Positions 36,205 through 44,695 are shown, numbered from the stretch's first letter. The stretch is DNA of 58,821 bases from Acetobacteraceae bacterium (GCA_947475245.1 CANJLW010000028.1:1-58821), one strand, 5' to 3'. Notes: generated from the letters alone by a model not told the origin. Program-made: numbers and translations.

Positions 36205-37298
36205 CAGCCGTTGATCCGCGGCCACACGGCGACGACCTCCTGCTCTCCATCCACGACGTAGTAGCGATCGTGCGCGGCGGTGGTCATACAGGTGTGGTTC
36301 GGCGCGACACGCAGCTTGCCGCCGATCGGCAGGTCGATCGGGTAGGCCGGATCGAGGTCGATCACGCCGTGTTCCTGATAGGCGCGTCGCACGATCGCAT
36401 TGCCGTAGACCCGACCGCCGGCCAAATCCAGCGCCAGGCCAAAGCCGTAATCGTGCGGCGTATCGGCGGTGCTGCGGTCCTTTGACAGCGCCATGCCCCC
36501 GGCATCGACCAGGATCTTACCGGGGCGACGGCCGATCACGCTGGCCAGCACCGTCACCGCGATGCCGTCCAGGCCGTGCGTTTCGATTTCCGCCTGGAAC
36601 AGATCGCCGAACATATAGACGCCGGCGCGTACTTCGGTGACGCCGGCCAGGTTTTCCGCGTGGCGGGCGGTCGGCGAACTGCCGACGGAAACGATCTCGA
36701 TCCCGTGCCCGGCTTCGCGCAGGCGCGCGGCGGCCAGGGATGCGGCGGCGCGCTCCGCCTCGGCGATTTGCGCCATCTCGCGCACGCTGCGTCCGGCATA
36801 GGAATGCCCGGCATGGGTCATGACGCCGCTCAGCGCGCCGCCCAGGCGGGTGGCGAGTTCCAACAGCAGGTCGTCGTAGGGCGCGATCCCGCCTCGCCCC
36901 TCCCCGCTGTCGATCTCGATCAGTGTGCGCGGCGGGGTGGGCAGGGCACCGATCATCGTGGCGACGTCGGGATCGTCGGTCAGCACGATCATGCGCGCGC
37001 CCGACGTGTTCAGCCGCACGACCTGCGCTAATTTCTGCGGCGTGATGCCGACCGCGTAGAGAATATCGACGATCCCATGGGCGAAGAAATACTCGGCTTC
37101 CGCCAGTGTGGAGACGGTGATGCCGCCGAACTGTCCGGCGATGGCGAGGCGCGCGACGTCGATGGATTTCGCGGTCTTCATATGCGGGCGCAGCGGCACC
37201 TTGTGGCGCGCCAGCGCGGCGGACATGACCCGCAGATTGCGCTCCAGCACCGTTCGGTCGAGCACGAGGCAAGGGGTCGGCAGATCGGCGAGCATCAT
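36201..37298 (-). CDS. D-threonine aldolase / DSD1-like PLP-dependent enzyme
   Basis: The 365-aa protein has the alanine-racemase-like barrel. The PLP lysine is Lys41 in R-P-H-M-K-T-A-K, and a C-terminal metal-binding segment reads P-N-H-T-C-M-T-T, as in D-threonine aldolase and D-serine dehydratase. These enzymes cleave D-3-hydroxy amino acids to glycine and an aldehyde or dehydrate D-serine. The ATG overlaps the M81 peptidase stop as ATGA, so the two are coupled. Its stop overlaps the tspO GTG. Confidence 0.85.
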   Translation of the reverse strand: MMLADLPTPCLVLDRTVLERNLRVMSAALARHKVPLRPHMKTAKSIDVARLAIAGQFGGITVSTLAEAEYFFAHGIVDILYAVGITPQKLAQVVRLNTSGARMIVLTDDPDVATMIGALPTPPRTLIEIDSGEGRGGIAPYDDLLLELATRLGGALSGVMTHAGHSYAGRSVREMAQIAEAERAAASLAAARLREAGHGIEIVSVGSSPTARHAENLAGVTEVRAGVYMFGDLFQAEIETHGLDGIAVTVLASVIGRRPGKILVDAGGMALSKDRSTADTPHDYGFGLALDLAGGRVYGNAIVRRAYQEHGVIDLDPAYPIDLPIGGKLRVAPNHTCMTTAAHDRYYVVDGEQEVVAVWPRINGW

Positions 37299-38836
37299 GG
37301 GGTGGGCTTCCAGTCGGCGTTGTCGTCGATGGGCAGGACGGGGCGCGGCATGTGTTGCCAGTCGAAGCGCGACAGGATCGGGCTGGTCAACCCGGGCGCG
37401 TCGACCTCGACCACATCTTCATGCCGGAAAAACTCGTCGTATCCGCCCCGGAAATGGCCGCGCGACTTCACCACGACAACCCGCGCGGCGGCGATATCGA
37501 GGCCGAAGGCTTCAAAGAAAACGGGGTCCGCGCACTGGAACCGGTTGGAGATGACAACCACGACGATGCCGCCGATCCGTAATGCCGCGGATGGTCCGGG
37601 ATCGAGCGTATTGTTCGCGTAAATCCCCCGCCGCCCGAGCATCGGGCCGATATGCAGGCGCTGGACGAAGGCTTCGGCCGCGAAGGGACGCGAGAAGCTG
37701 TCGATCCCGTCGCCGTTGAACCGTGCCGGGAACGTCGCGCCTTCGCCCAGGCTATGGGCCTGCTCCGCCAGGGCCGGATCGTGGATCACGCCGACCAGGG
37801 CATCGCGCACGCCGGCGTTGTGAAACGCTTCCAGGATCCACATCGTGTTGCCGCGTCCGCCGCCGCCGGGGTTGTCGGCGACGTCGGCGAAGGCCAGGGC
37901 GTGAAGCGAAGGGTCTTCGGTCGCCTTCGCGCGCGCGGTGGCGTCTTCCAACGCGGTCAGGCTGGGGCGGAACAATGCCCGTCGGTCCCAACCGGCGACG
38001 GCGATCTCTCGCGCCAGGCTGTCGGCGGCGTCCTGGTCGGTGGCGGTGACGACCACGGTCAGGCCGTTGAACGGCGTGTCGGCAAAGGCGAACCCGCCCA
38101 TGACGGACACGTTCAGCACCCGGCCGTCGTATGGGGCCTCCCGCATGCGGCGCTGCCCCAGATCGATCAACTCGCCATAGGGGCGGTGATGCGCGTCGGC
38201 CCCGGTCAGCATGGTCACGGTCGGCGGCACGATCGGCAGACGGATTTTTGCCAGGAACGTCTTCGTCCCCGTCAGCAGGCGTCGCATCGTCAGGGCGGCT
38301 TCCTCGCCCCGCGCGCGCATGTCCAGATGCGGGTTGGTGCGATAGCCGATATAGGCGTTCACCAGATCGACATCCGCGTCGGACACATTGGCGTGCAGAT
38401 CGTAGGTCGCGACGATCGGCACGTTCGGCCCGACGATCTCCCGCACCAGGGCCAACAGCGTGCCTTCGGGGTCATGATCCTCGGTCGTCAGCCCCGCGCC
38501 GTGCAGCACGCAATAGACCCCGTCCAGCGCCCCCGCCGATCGCAGGTCGCCGGCCCAGCGGGTCATGGCCCAATCGAAAAACTCCTGCTCCACCGGTCCG
38601 TTCGGTTCAGCCATCGCCAACAGGCTCGGCACCGGCTCCCACGCGCCCGCGGCGTCCATCGTCGCCACGAAGCCGGGCATTTCACCCAGCATCGACGGGG
38701 ATGTCGATCGGGCGTTGGCCAACATGACGGCGCCGGAGAGCAGCGTGCGCGCGGCGAAATCCGCCTCTGTCGCGATGGGCGCGAAGCGGTTGCACTCGAT
38801 GGAAAACCCCAAAAGGGCGATGCGCGGCGCGGACAT
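37295..38836 (-). CDS. M81-family metallopeptidase (MlrC-like)
   Basis: The 513-aa protein starts R-I-A-L-L-G-F-S-I-E-C-N-R-F-A-P, the typical MlrC N-terminus. It carries the zinc-site segment A-T-Y-D-L-H-A-N-V-S-D and G-Y-R-T-N-P-H-L-D near residues 150-180, followed by the MlrC C-terminal domain (D-N-P-G-G-G-G-R-G-N-T). The founding member degrades linearised microcystin fragments, but most relatives are of unknown substrate. Its coupling to a D-threonine-aldolase-like gene suggests a role in breaking down unusual or D-amino-acid-containing peptides. Confidence 0.82.
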   Translation of the reverse strand: MSAPRIALLGFSIECNRFAPIATEADFAARTLLSGAVMLANARSTSPSMLGEMPGFVATMDAAGAWEPVPSLLAMAEPNGPVEQEFFDWAMTRWAGDLRSAGALDGVYCVLHGAGLTTEDHDPEGTLLALVREIVGPNVPIVATYDLHANVSDADVDLVNAYIGYRTNPHLDMRARGEEAALTMRRLLTGTKTFLAKIRLPIVPPTVTMLTGADAHHRPYGELIDLGQRRMREAPYDGRVLNVSVMGGFAFADTPFNGLTVVVTATDQDAADSLAREIAVAGWDRRALFRPSLTALEDATARAKATEDPSLHALAFADVADNPGGGGRGNTMWILEAFHNAGVRDALVGVIHDPALAEQAHSLGEGATFPARFNGDGIDSFSRPFAAEAFVQRLHIGPMLGRRGIYANNTLDPGPSAALRIGGIVVVVISNRFQCADPVFFEAFGLDIAAARVVVVKSRGHFRGGYDEFFRHEDVVEVDAPGLTSPILSRFDWQHMPRPVLPIDDNADWKPTP

Positions 38837-39054
38837 GCGGTCAGGTCTCGATCAAATGAAGCTCTCCCCCCAAAGGACATCCATTGGGGATATCCATCGG
38901 GGAGCGGCGGGAGCGCGAAACGCTCCGGGTGAGGGAGGGCGCACTATCTCACCATGCGCCCCCCGGTTTCTAGCCCCGCCCCGCGCGTTGGCAAGGCGAT
39001 CGTGTCCGGGTGTGGGCGGGTCCTGGCTTCGGGCTTTGGGTAGGCAGTTTCTCT

Positions 39055-39661
39055 GGGTGCATAGGGTTCTTCCACCGGGATACGCGCTTCGGCCGCGCGG
39101 GCATGTCGGGTGGGTCGGTGCTTGTCTGCCGAGCGTTGGTTTTGGCTGGGAGGAAGGCTGAGTTTCCGGGAGGTCGCGGAGCTTGGGCTTCGCCCACTGA
39201 GTCTCAGGGCGCATGAGGTTCTTCCGCCGAGAAAGGCGCTTCGGCCGCAGGCAGGTGGGAGGGGTCGGTGCCGGGTTGCCGGGTTTTGATTTTGACTGGG
39301 AGGAAGGCTGAGTTTCCAGGAGGTCGCGGAGACGGGGCTGCTCGGCCTGGGTCTCAGGGCGCATGAGGTTTTTCCGTCGCGAAAAGCGCTTTGGCCGCAG
39401 GCAGGTGGGAGGGGTCGGTGCCGGGTTGCCGGGTTTTTTGATTTTGACTGGGAGGCAGGCTGAGTTTCCAGGAGGGCACGGAGACGGGGCTGCTCGGCCT
39501 GGGTCTCAGGGCGCATGAGGTTTTTTCGTCGCGAAAAGTGCTTCGGTCGCGCGGACGTCCCGGGATGGGTCGGTGCCGGCTTGCTGGGTTTTGGTTTTTG
39601 CTGGGAGGGAGGCTGAGTTTCCAGGAGGTCGCGGAGGCGTGGCTGCGCGGCCTGGGTCTCA
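39055..39661. repeat. Four tandem ~151-bp repeats (minisatellite)
   Basis: Using the anchor gggcgcatgaggtt (gggtgcatagggtt in the outer copies), units begin at 39055, 39207, 39357 and 39509, and a further partial unit begins at 39662. Spacings are 152, 150, 152 and 153 bp. Each unit contains ggtgggaggggtcggtg-like text, a ctgggagg-aggctgagtttcc block and a gaggtcgcggag block. The two middle units are the most alike. Weak similarity continues upstream to about 39000. Unit lengths are not constant multiples of three, which argues against a repeat protein. Confidence 0.8.
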
Positions 39662-40010
39662 GGGTGCATAGGGTTTTGTTCGCGGGGGGCGAGATTGGCG
39701 CACGCGGGGCGATCCCAACCCTCCGTGCTCTTCGCGATCCTTTGACTTCCTTTGTGTTGAATCCTGAGACGGTGATCCAGACTCTCACGGTGCAAGGGGT
39801 TTTTCCGCTCGGAAACGGGCACGCGCGGAACAGGGGGTTCGCGGCAGGTTTCGGCCGCGCCTTCGTCATTCCAGTGTCGGGCAGACCATACGGCCGAGCG
39901 CATGACGGAGCGCCGGTCGGGGGGCGACGGGGAAGACGGGGGCATACGCAGGGGTTCGGCCATGCAAGGGTACTACCCAAACGCCGACAGCGCGCCAATC
40001 GTTGCGTGAT

Positions 40011-40047
40011 GCCCCTCGGGCGGGGGAGCGGTTAAAGCCCGAGGGGC
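40011..40047 (-). terminator. Terminator-like hairpin after the ThDP enzyme gene
   Basis: GCCCCTCGGGC (40011-40021) pairs with GCCCGAGGGGC (40037-40047) over 11 bp with a 15-nt loop. It starts 14 bp beyond the stop at 40061. The T-run is poor. Confidence 0.5.
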
Positions 40048-40060
40048 GCGTGCGATCGTC

Positions 40061-41680
40061 TTAGCCGCGGGCCGGCGCGATGAACTCCCACGGCGCGTAT
40101 TCCTTGCCGATGTCGGTCATCACCTCGATCAGCGTCGGCGCGTTGACGGCCAGTGCCTCTTTCAGGGCGACGCGCAGACCGTCGGCGTCGGTCACGCGCC
40201 AGGACTGCACGCCAAAGGCCTTGGCGAAGGTCTGGAAGTCCGGATTGCTGAGCGCCGAACCGGACTCCCGCCCGTCAAACATGCGCAACTGGTCGCGCAT
40301 GACGTTGCCGTAGGCGCTGTTGTTGAACACCACGGTCACCAGGTTGATGCCGTGGCGCACGGCCGTCGCCAGATCGGTGCCGCCGAACAGAAAGCCGCCG
40401 TCGCCGGTGACCGCGACGACCGGGCGGTCGGGAAATGCGACCTTGACGCCCAGCGCGGTGGGGAAGCCCGCGCCCAGCGTGCCGGAAAAGCCGGAGGTGA
40501 TCAGGCTGCGCGGCGAATGAAACGGCATGCCGAACCAGGACACATAGCCGACCTGGGTCATCTCGTCGCAGAAGATGCCGTTCTCCGGCAGCACGTCGCG
40601 GATGGCCTCGATATACGACAGTTGCGGCTGGACCTTTTGGATGGCGACCGCGGTATCGGCCTTGGCCTTGGCGATCTCGGCGGCGCGCGCGCCGTCCGCG
40701 CGGGCGGAGACCATTGCCGTCAAGGCTCGGGCGGCATCGGCGGTGTCGGCGACGATGCCCAGGGAGACATTCAGGCGGCGCATCTCGATCGGGTCGATGT
40801 CGATCCGGGCGATTTTCAGCCCGTCCGGCATCTTGCCCCAACGCGTCGTGGGTACTTCCAGCCGGGTGCCGAAGGCGACCAGCAGATCGGTTTTCGGCCA
40901 CAGCAGATAGCCGGCGGGAATGGTCAGGCCGAGGGGATGACGGTCGTCGACCACGCCGCGTCCGCCGCGGAACGACACGACGGGCGCGCCGGTCTTTTCG
41001 GCCAAGGCGAGGATTTCCGGGCTGGCGTCGCTGGCGCCGCCGCCCACCCAGATCATCGGCGCCTTGGCCTCGTTCATCATTTTGGCGAGGGCCGCGATCT
41101 TCTCGGGATCGGGGATGGGATTGGCGAAGGTCGGCAGCGGGTCTTGCGGCGTGACCTCGGCGGTCGCGGTGAACTGATCCCAGGGCATTTCCAGCGAGGC
41201 CGGACCGCGCCGTCCGGACATCATCTCCTGAAACGCGCGGGCGACCTTCATCGGGGCGTCGACGGGATGTTCGATGCGATCGGCGTGTTTCAGCAGCGTC
41301 TTCAGGGTGGCGAGTTGGTCGGGCAGTTCGTGCAACTGTCCGCGGCCGCGACCGATATAGGCGCTGGGGACCTGTCCGGTCAGGCACAGCACGGGCGCGT
41401 TGACGCCCCAGGCGGTGGCCAGGGCCGCGGTGGTGTTCAGCACGCCGGGGCCGGGAACCACGGCATAGGCGGCGGGCTTGCCGGTGGCGCAGGCATAGCC
41501 CAGGGCCATATAGGCCGTGGTTTGTTCATGACGCGCGTTGATGAGGCGGAGGCGGTTGGCGTTGCGGGCGAAGGCGTCGAACAGGCCGTAGACCTGCACG
41601 CCGGGCAGACCAAAAATGGTGTCGATGCCGTGCCGCAGCAGGCTGTCGACGATGGCTTCTCCGCCGGTCATTTTGGGCAT
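40061..41680 (-). CDS. Thiamine diphosphate-dependent enzyme (acetolactate synthase/benzoylformate decarboxylase-like)
   Basis: The 539-aa protein has the three-domain ThDP decarboxylase layout. The N-terminal PYR domain has F-G-L-P-G-V-Q-V-Y and the catalytic glutamate Glu52 in R-H-E-Q. The central domain follows, and the C-terminal PP domain has V-T-G-D-G-G-F-L-F and N-N-S-A-Y-G-N, the ThDP-magnesium motif. The lack of an adjacent small subunit and the absence of other branched-chain amino acid genes argue against biosynthetic acetolactate synthase. A catabolic 2-keto acid decarboxylase or carboligase is more likely. It appears to be transcribed alone. Confidence 0.85.
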   Translation of the reverse strand: MPKMTGGEAIVDSLLRHGIDTIFGLPGVQVYGLFDAFARNANRLRLINARHEQTTAYMALGYACATGKPAAYAVVPGPGVLNTTAALATAWGVNAPVLCLTGQVPSAYIGRGRGQLHELPDQLATLKTLLKHADRIEHPVDAPMKVARAFQEMMSGRRGPASLEMPWDQFTATAEVTPQDPLPTFANPIPDPEKIAALAKMMNEAKAPMIWVGGGASDASPEILALAEKTGAPVVSFRGGRGVVDDRHPLGLTIPAGYLLWPKTDLLVAFGTRLEVPTTRWGKMPDGLKIARIDIDPIEMRRLNVSLGIVADTADAARALTAMVSARADGARAAEIAKAKADTAVAIQKVQPQLSYIEAIRDVLPENGIFCDEMTQVGYVSWFGMPFHSPRSLITSGFSGTLGAGFPTALGVKVAFPDRPVVAVTGDGGFLFGGTDLATAVRHGINLVTVVFNNSAYGNVMRDQLRMFDGRESGSALSNPDFQTFAKAFGVQSWRVTDADGLRVALKEALAVNAPTLIEVMTDIGKEYAPWEFIAPARG

Positions 41681-41765
41681 ATTCGTGTTTCCTTCCCTTT
41701 TGCCGGGAGGGTGACACGATCAGCGGGCCGATGGGAAGAAGGCCAATGGGACGAAGCGACGGTCG

Positions 41766-42611
41766 TTACAGCAACCGCGCCGCCCGCGCGCCCCAAACCG
41801 CGCCGACGGCGATGCCTCCCGCCAGGACGGCCGTCAGCAAGCCGGAAAAGCGTCCGGCGAATTTCAGGCGTCCCGACAGTGCCGTCATCAGCAGCAATGC
41901 GATGAATGGCGACAGCGCCGCGAGATCGATTGCCTTGAACCCGCCGCGCGGCAGGCGGCCCAGCGCGAGTTCCGCCAGCGCGCAGGTGGCCGCCAGTCCG
42001 GTCGCCGGGGCCAGCAAGACCAGGGTGATCATTTTCGGCGCGGCGAGCATCGGCAGCGAGGCGGCGGCGGGGACCAGCGCCAGCAACACCCACATCCAGG
42101 GCGCGGAGACGCACCAGAGCGCGCCGGCCAGGACCAGGCTTGCCGTCGCCGGGCGCAGCGGATCGGCGAGTTTCCCGCCCATCAACCATCCCGTTGCCAG
42201 AACCGCGGCGGCGATCGCGGCCATGGTCTGCCAGGCGGCCAAGGCCTCGATCCGCGCGCGGGGGGCGCCGCCCAGCCACCACGCGGCCAGCAGCGCGGCG
42301 ATCAGCAGGGGCGGCCAAAGGCCTCGGCGGGGGGCGAAACGCGCGGAGGCCCAGGTCAGCAGCAGCAGGACGATCGCCAGCGGCGTCAGCCGATCCACGG
42401 GCAATCTTGGGGTGAGCGTGAAGGGCGTGTTGCTCATGCCGTACCAGCCCGCCAACAATCCGGCGGCACCGGTGGCGGCGCAGATCGAAGCGGATTTTGT
42501 TGCCCTGCCGAGGAGAGCGAGGACAAGGCAAACGGCGAGAGCGATCAGGGGACCGCGAAATTCGTTGAGAAGGGCGACATCCCCCTTCCCGAAAAGACCG
42601 TGCATCAGCAT
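41766..42611 (-). CDS. Multi-pass membrane protein of unknown function
   Basis: I do not recognise this 281-aa protein. It has roughly nine hydrophobic segments separated by short basic loops (R-A-T-K, R-F-A-P-R-R-G, R-A-R-I-E). It is rich in Ala, Leu and Trp and has no obvious catalytic motif. The start is placed at the first of two close ATGs (42611, 42605). The frame is open upstream to 42668, but those residues are not hydrophobic and approach the divergent cytochrome gene. It may be an integral partner of the neighbouring electron-transport genes. Confidence 0.5.
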   Translation of the reverse strand: MLMHGLFGKGDVALLNEFRGPLIALAVCLVLALLGRATKSASICAATGAAGLLAGWYGMSNTPFTLTPRLPVDRLTPLAIVLLLLTWASARFAPRRGLWPPLLIAALLAAWWLGGAPRARIEALAAWQTMAAIAAAVLATGWLMGGKLADPLRPATASLVLAGALWCVSAPWMWVLLALVPAAASLPMLAAPKMITLVLLAPATGLAATCALAELALGRLPRGGFKAIDLAALSPFIALLLMTALSGRLKFAGRFSGLLTAVLAGGIAVGAVWGARAARLL

Positions 42612-42694
42612 TGTCGCGGGATGAATTGTCGTTGCCGACGAGTCAAGCAATCGAATGACGAAGGGCAACCGAACGACGAAAGGGTCGAGCCAGA

Positions 42695-43363
42695 ATGCGT
42701 CAACTTCACCTTCCGATGCGGATTTGGGATGCGCCGACTCGCCTGTTTCATTGGGCGTTGGTCATCCTGGTGTTTCTGTGCTGGCTGACGCACTACAAAA
42801 CCTGGACCGAGTTGCATTTCCTGTCAGGCTACGCGGTGCTGGCCTTGCTGTTGTTCCGGGTGGTCTGGGGGGTAATCGGCAGCGACACGGCGCGGTTTAC
42901 TCAGTTCCTGAAGAACCCTTTGGAAGCGTTGCGGCATCTGTCGCATCTGCACCGTCGCGAGCCGGATCTGGAGGTCGGTCATAATGCCGCCGGCGGCTGG
43001 ATGGTGGTGGTTATCCTGCTGATGCTGTTGGCGCAGGTGACGACGGGATTGTTCAACAACACCGACGATATCTCGGAAGATGGCCCGCTGGCGCGGTTCG
43101 TGGGGCGGGAAAACAGCAACTGGTTCGGGCATTTGCATGCGTTGAACTTCAAGCTGATTCAGCTTGTCATTCTGGCGCATGTTTCGGCGATCGTGCTGTA
43201 TTTCGTGCTGAAGGGCCACAACCTGGTGCGGCCGATGATCACCGGGAAAAAGCGTATGCCGGGGGCGATGCCCGCGCCGCGCATGGTGCATCCGGTATTG
43301 GCGCTGATCGTCCTGGCGGTCGCCGCCGGTGCCGTCGCGCTGTTTGTTCGTCTGGTATCCTGA
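42695..43363 (+). CDS. Cytochrome b561-like membrane protein
   Basis: The 222-aa protein begins with R-I-W-D-A-P-T-R-L-F-H-W-A-L-V, the hallmark of prokaryotic cytochrome b561/Ni-Fe hydrogenase b-type subunits. H-F-L-S-G-Y is in the second helix, followed by further helices with G-H-L-H-A-L-N-F-K-L-I-Q and A-H-V-S-A-I-V-L-Y. The histidines in these helices ligate two haems b. It probably passes electrons between quinol and a periplasmic cytochrome. The next gene is a convergent cytochrome c'. Confidence 0.85.
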   Translation: MRQLHLPMRIWDAPTRLFHWALVILVFLCWLTHYKTWTELHFLSGYAVLALLLFRVVWGVIGSDTARFTQFLKNPLEALRHLSHLHRREPDLEVGHNAAGGWMVVVILLMLLAQVTTGLFNNTDDISEDGPLARFVGRENSNWFGHLHALNFKLIQLVILAHVSAIVLYFVLKGHNLVRPMITGKKRMPGAMPAPRMVHPVLALIVLAVAAGAVALFVRLVS

Positions 43364-43374
43364 TCGCGCGTTTT

Positions 43375-43403
43375 CGACCGGCGAGGTTTTGCCTCGCCGG
43401 TCG
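43375..43403. terminator. Shared hairpin between convergent cytochrome genes
   Basis: CGACCGGCGAGG (43375-43386) pairs perfectly with CCTCGCCGGTCG (43392-43403) over 12 bp around TTTTG. It lies between the cytochrome b stop at 43363 and the cytochrome c' stop at 43413. Confidence 0.7.
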
Positions 43404-43412
43404 AACGTCGCA

Positions 43413-43853
43413 TTACTTCGCGCGATAGGCGTTGTGGCACGCGCCGCAGGTCGCGCCGACGGCTTTCGCCTCGGTCGCGACGAGTTCGGCGTCGCCGGCC
43501 TTGGCCGCGTCCGCGAGCTTGGTCGCCGCGGCGCCCATGGCCATCGCGGCTTTCTGGAAGCCGGCGGCGTCGGAGAAGACTTCCGGCAGAGCCTTGGTGT
43601 TGCTGCCGGCCGCGGTGCCCTGCGGGAACAGCGACGGCATGATGGCGGCATAGCGCGTGATTGCGCGGGCGCGGCCTTCGAGGGTCTTGACGTCGCCCTT
43701 GAGCGCGATCACGGCGTTGATGCCGGCGAAGTCGCCGCCCAGCAGGGCGAACGCGACCTGGCGGGTTTCGATCAGATTGGGGCCGCTTTGGGCCTGTGCC
43801 ATCCCCGACGCGGCCAGAACCATCGCCGACGCCAATGCAAGCTTCTTTAACAT
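43413..43853 (-). CDS. Cytochrome c' family protein
   Basis: From the ATG at 43853 the product is 146 aa with a signal peptide (M-L-K-K-L-A-L-A-S-A, ending A-Q-A-Q). The frame is open further upstream, but those residues are arginine-rich and lack a signal. The single haem-binding motif C-G-A-C-H lies nine residues from the C-terminus, and a four-helix bundle rich in alanine precedes it. Both are diagnostic of cytochrome c'. It acts in the periplasm, often in NO or electron handling. It pairs with the convergent cytochrome b561-like gene. Confidence 0.9.
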   Translation of the reverse strand: MLKKLALASAMVLAASGMAQAQSGPNLIETRQVAFALLGGDFAGINAVIALKGDVKTLEGRARAITRYAAIMPSLFPQGTAAGSNTKALPEVFSDAAGFQKAAMAMGAAATKLADAAKAGDAELVATEAKAVGATCGACHNAYRAK

Positions 43854-43980
43854 GCCTGTAAACCTTCCCCTGTCGATTACGCGGGCCGTGGTTGCCACTT
43901 TTGCTCCCGGCCGCGATGAAGCACTACCAGACGGGCGTCGGCGCGCAAGCCGCCCCCTCCATTGAGCAAGGACGCACCGG

Positions 43981-44529
43981 GTGGCGATAAATTCCATTGC
44001 TGTTTTTTGTGGATCTCGGGCGGGCGCCGATCCCGCCTATGCCGATGCCGCGCGTGCTTTGGGGCGTGGTTTGGCGGAGTCCGGCATTCGATTGGTTTAT
44101 GGCGGCGGGCGGGTTGGCATGATGGGGATCGTGGCCGACGCGGTGCTGGCGCATGGCGGGGCGGTGCTGGGGATCATCCCCGAGTTCCTGATGCGCAAGG
44201 AGGTCGCCCATCGCGCGCTGACGGAGTTGATCGTCACCGACAGCATGCACAGCCGCAAGGCGCGGATGGCGGCGGAGGCCGACGCTTTCCTGTGCATGCC
44301 CGGCGGGTTGGGTACGTTGGACGAGACCCTGGAAATTCTGACCTGGCGGCAATTGGGATTGCACGCGAAACCGGTCCTGCTGTGCGATGTCGGCGGTTGG
44401 GTTCGGCCCTTTGTCGCGGCTTTGGAGGCATCGGTGACGCAGGGCTTCGCCGCCGCCGAGGTGTGTGCGTATTACGAGGTTCTGAGCGATGTGCCCGCCG
44501 TGTTGGCACGCCTGGGCGCCGAGCGCTAA
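43981..44529 (+). CDS. LOG-family protein (TIGR00730, lysine decarboxylase-like)
   Basis: The 182-aa protein has a GTG start with AAGGA 9 nt upstream. Motifs are V-F-C-G-S-R-A-G-A-D-P near the N-terminus, G-G-G-R-V-G-M-M-G at 41-49, S-R-K-A-R-M at 91-96 and P-G-G-L-G-T-L-D-E at 107-115. This is the Lonely Guy signature, with phosphoribohydrolase activity on cytokinin nucleotides or purine nucleotides. The older annotation as lysine decarboxylase is usually wrong. Its stop codon lies within the first unit of the small-ORF array. Confidence 0.9.
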   Translation: MAINSIAVFCGSRAGADPAYADAARALGRGLAESGIRLVYGGGRVGMMGIVADAVLAHGGAVLGIIPEFLMRKEVAHRALTELIVTDSMHSRKARMAAEADAFLCMPGGLGTLDETLEILTWRQLGLHAKPVLLCDVGGWVRPFVAALEASVTQGFAAAEVCAYYEVLSDVPAVLARLGAER

Positions 44530-44561
44530 CGATTGCTTAGGATGTTGGTGTCAGAAATGGA

Positions 44562-44590
44562 AACGCCGACGGAATTGGTCCGTCGGCGTT
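44562..44590 (+). promoter_or_regulatory. 5' hairpin of array unit 1
   Basis: AACGCCGACGG pairs with CCGTCGGCGTT (11 bp) around AATTGGT. It ends 5 nt before the AGGAGG ribosome-binding site, so it is in the 5' leader of the small ORF and could control ribosome access or RNA stability. Confidence 0.75.
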
Positions 44591-44608
44591 CAACCAGGAG
44601 GTGCAGAG

Positions 44609-44689
44609 ATGCTCAACCATCTCATCCTCTTGCTCCTGATCATCGTGATTCTTGGCATCGAAGTCAAGATTACGATGAAGCGGAAGTAA
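44609..44689 (+). CDS. Small hydrophobic membrane peptide, array copy 1 (type I toxin-like)
   Basis: A 26-aa peptide starting M-L-N-H-L-I-L-L-L-L and ending E-V-K-I-T-M-K-R-K. Residues 5-17 are almost entirely I, L and V and can span a membrane; the tail is strongly basic. AGGAGG is 7 nt upstream. I do not recognise the family. Length, hydrophobicity, tandem copies and flanking hairpins resemble the Ibs, Ldr and TisB type I toxins, but small stress or complex-stabilising membrane peptides look the same. Differences between the three intact copies are synonymous or conservative in the membrane segment, which suggests selection on the peptide. Confidence 0.7.
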   Translation: MLNHLILLLLIIVILGIEVKITMKRK

Positions 44690-44695
44690 GGGCCG

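Larger units (their letters stand above)
38837..40060. other. 1.2-kb non-coding region with tandem repeats
   Basis: No convincing gene lies between the M81 peptidase and the ThDP enzyme. The centre is a run of 150-153-bp repeats (39055-39661). The flank at about 39715-39790, read on the minus strand, has purine-rich ACACAAAGGA-like text resembling a type of intergenic filler seen in many bacteria. The long open frames across this region arise from the GC-rich repeats: the same repeat reads through in more than one frame, and the peptides jump between frames. A terminator-like hairpin is at 40011-40047. Confidence 0.7.

Noticed and set aside
39055-39661. CRISPR array
   Set aside because: Units are about 151 bp and similar along their whole length, without short repeats alternating with unique spacers, and no cas genes are near.
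38944-39963. 339-codon minus-strand frame across the minisatellite
   Set aside because: The peptide is a translation of the repeats with frame changes between units. The same repeat peptide appears in a second frame, and no homology or start signal supports a protein.
44573-44601. Pseudoknot between the 5' hairpin loop (TTGGT) and the Shine-Dalgarno flank (AACCA)
   Set aside because: Only about four pairs are possible in copies 1 and 3 and the loop of copy 2 cannot pair, so it is not a conserved feature.
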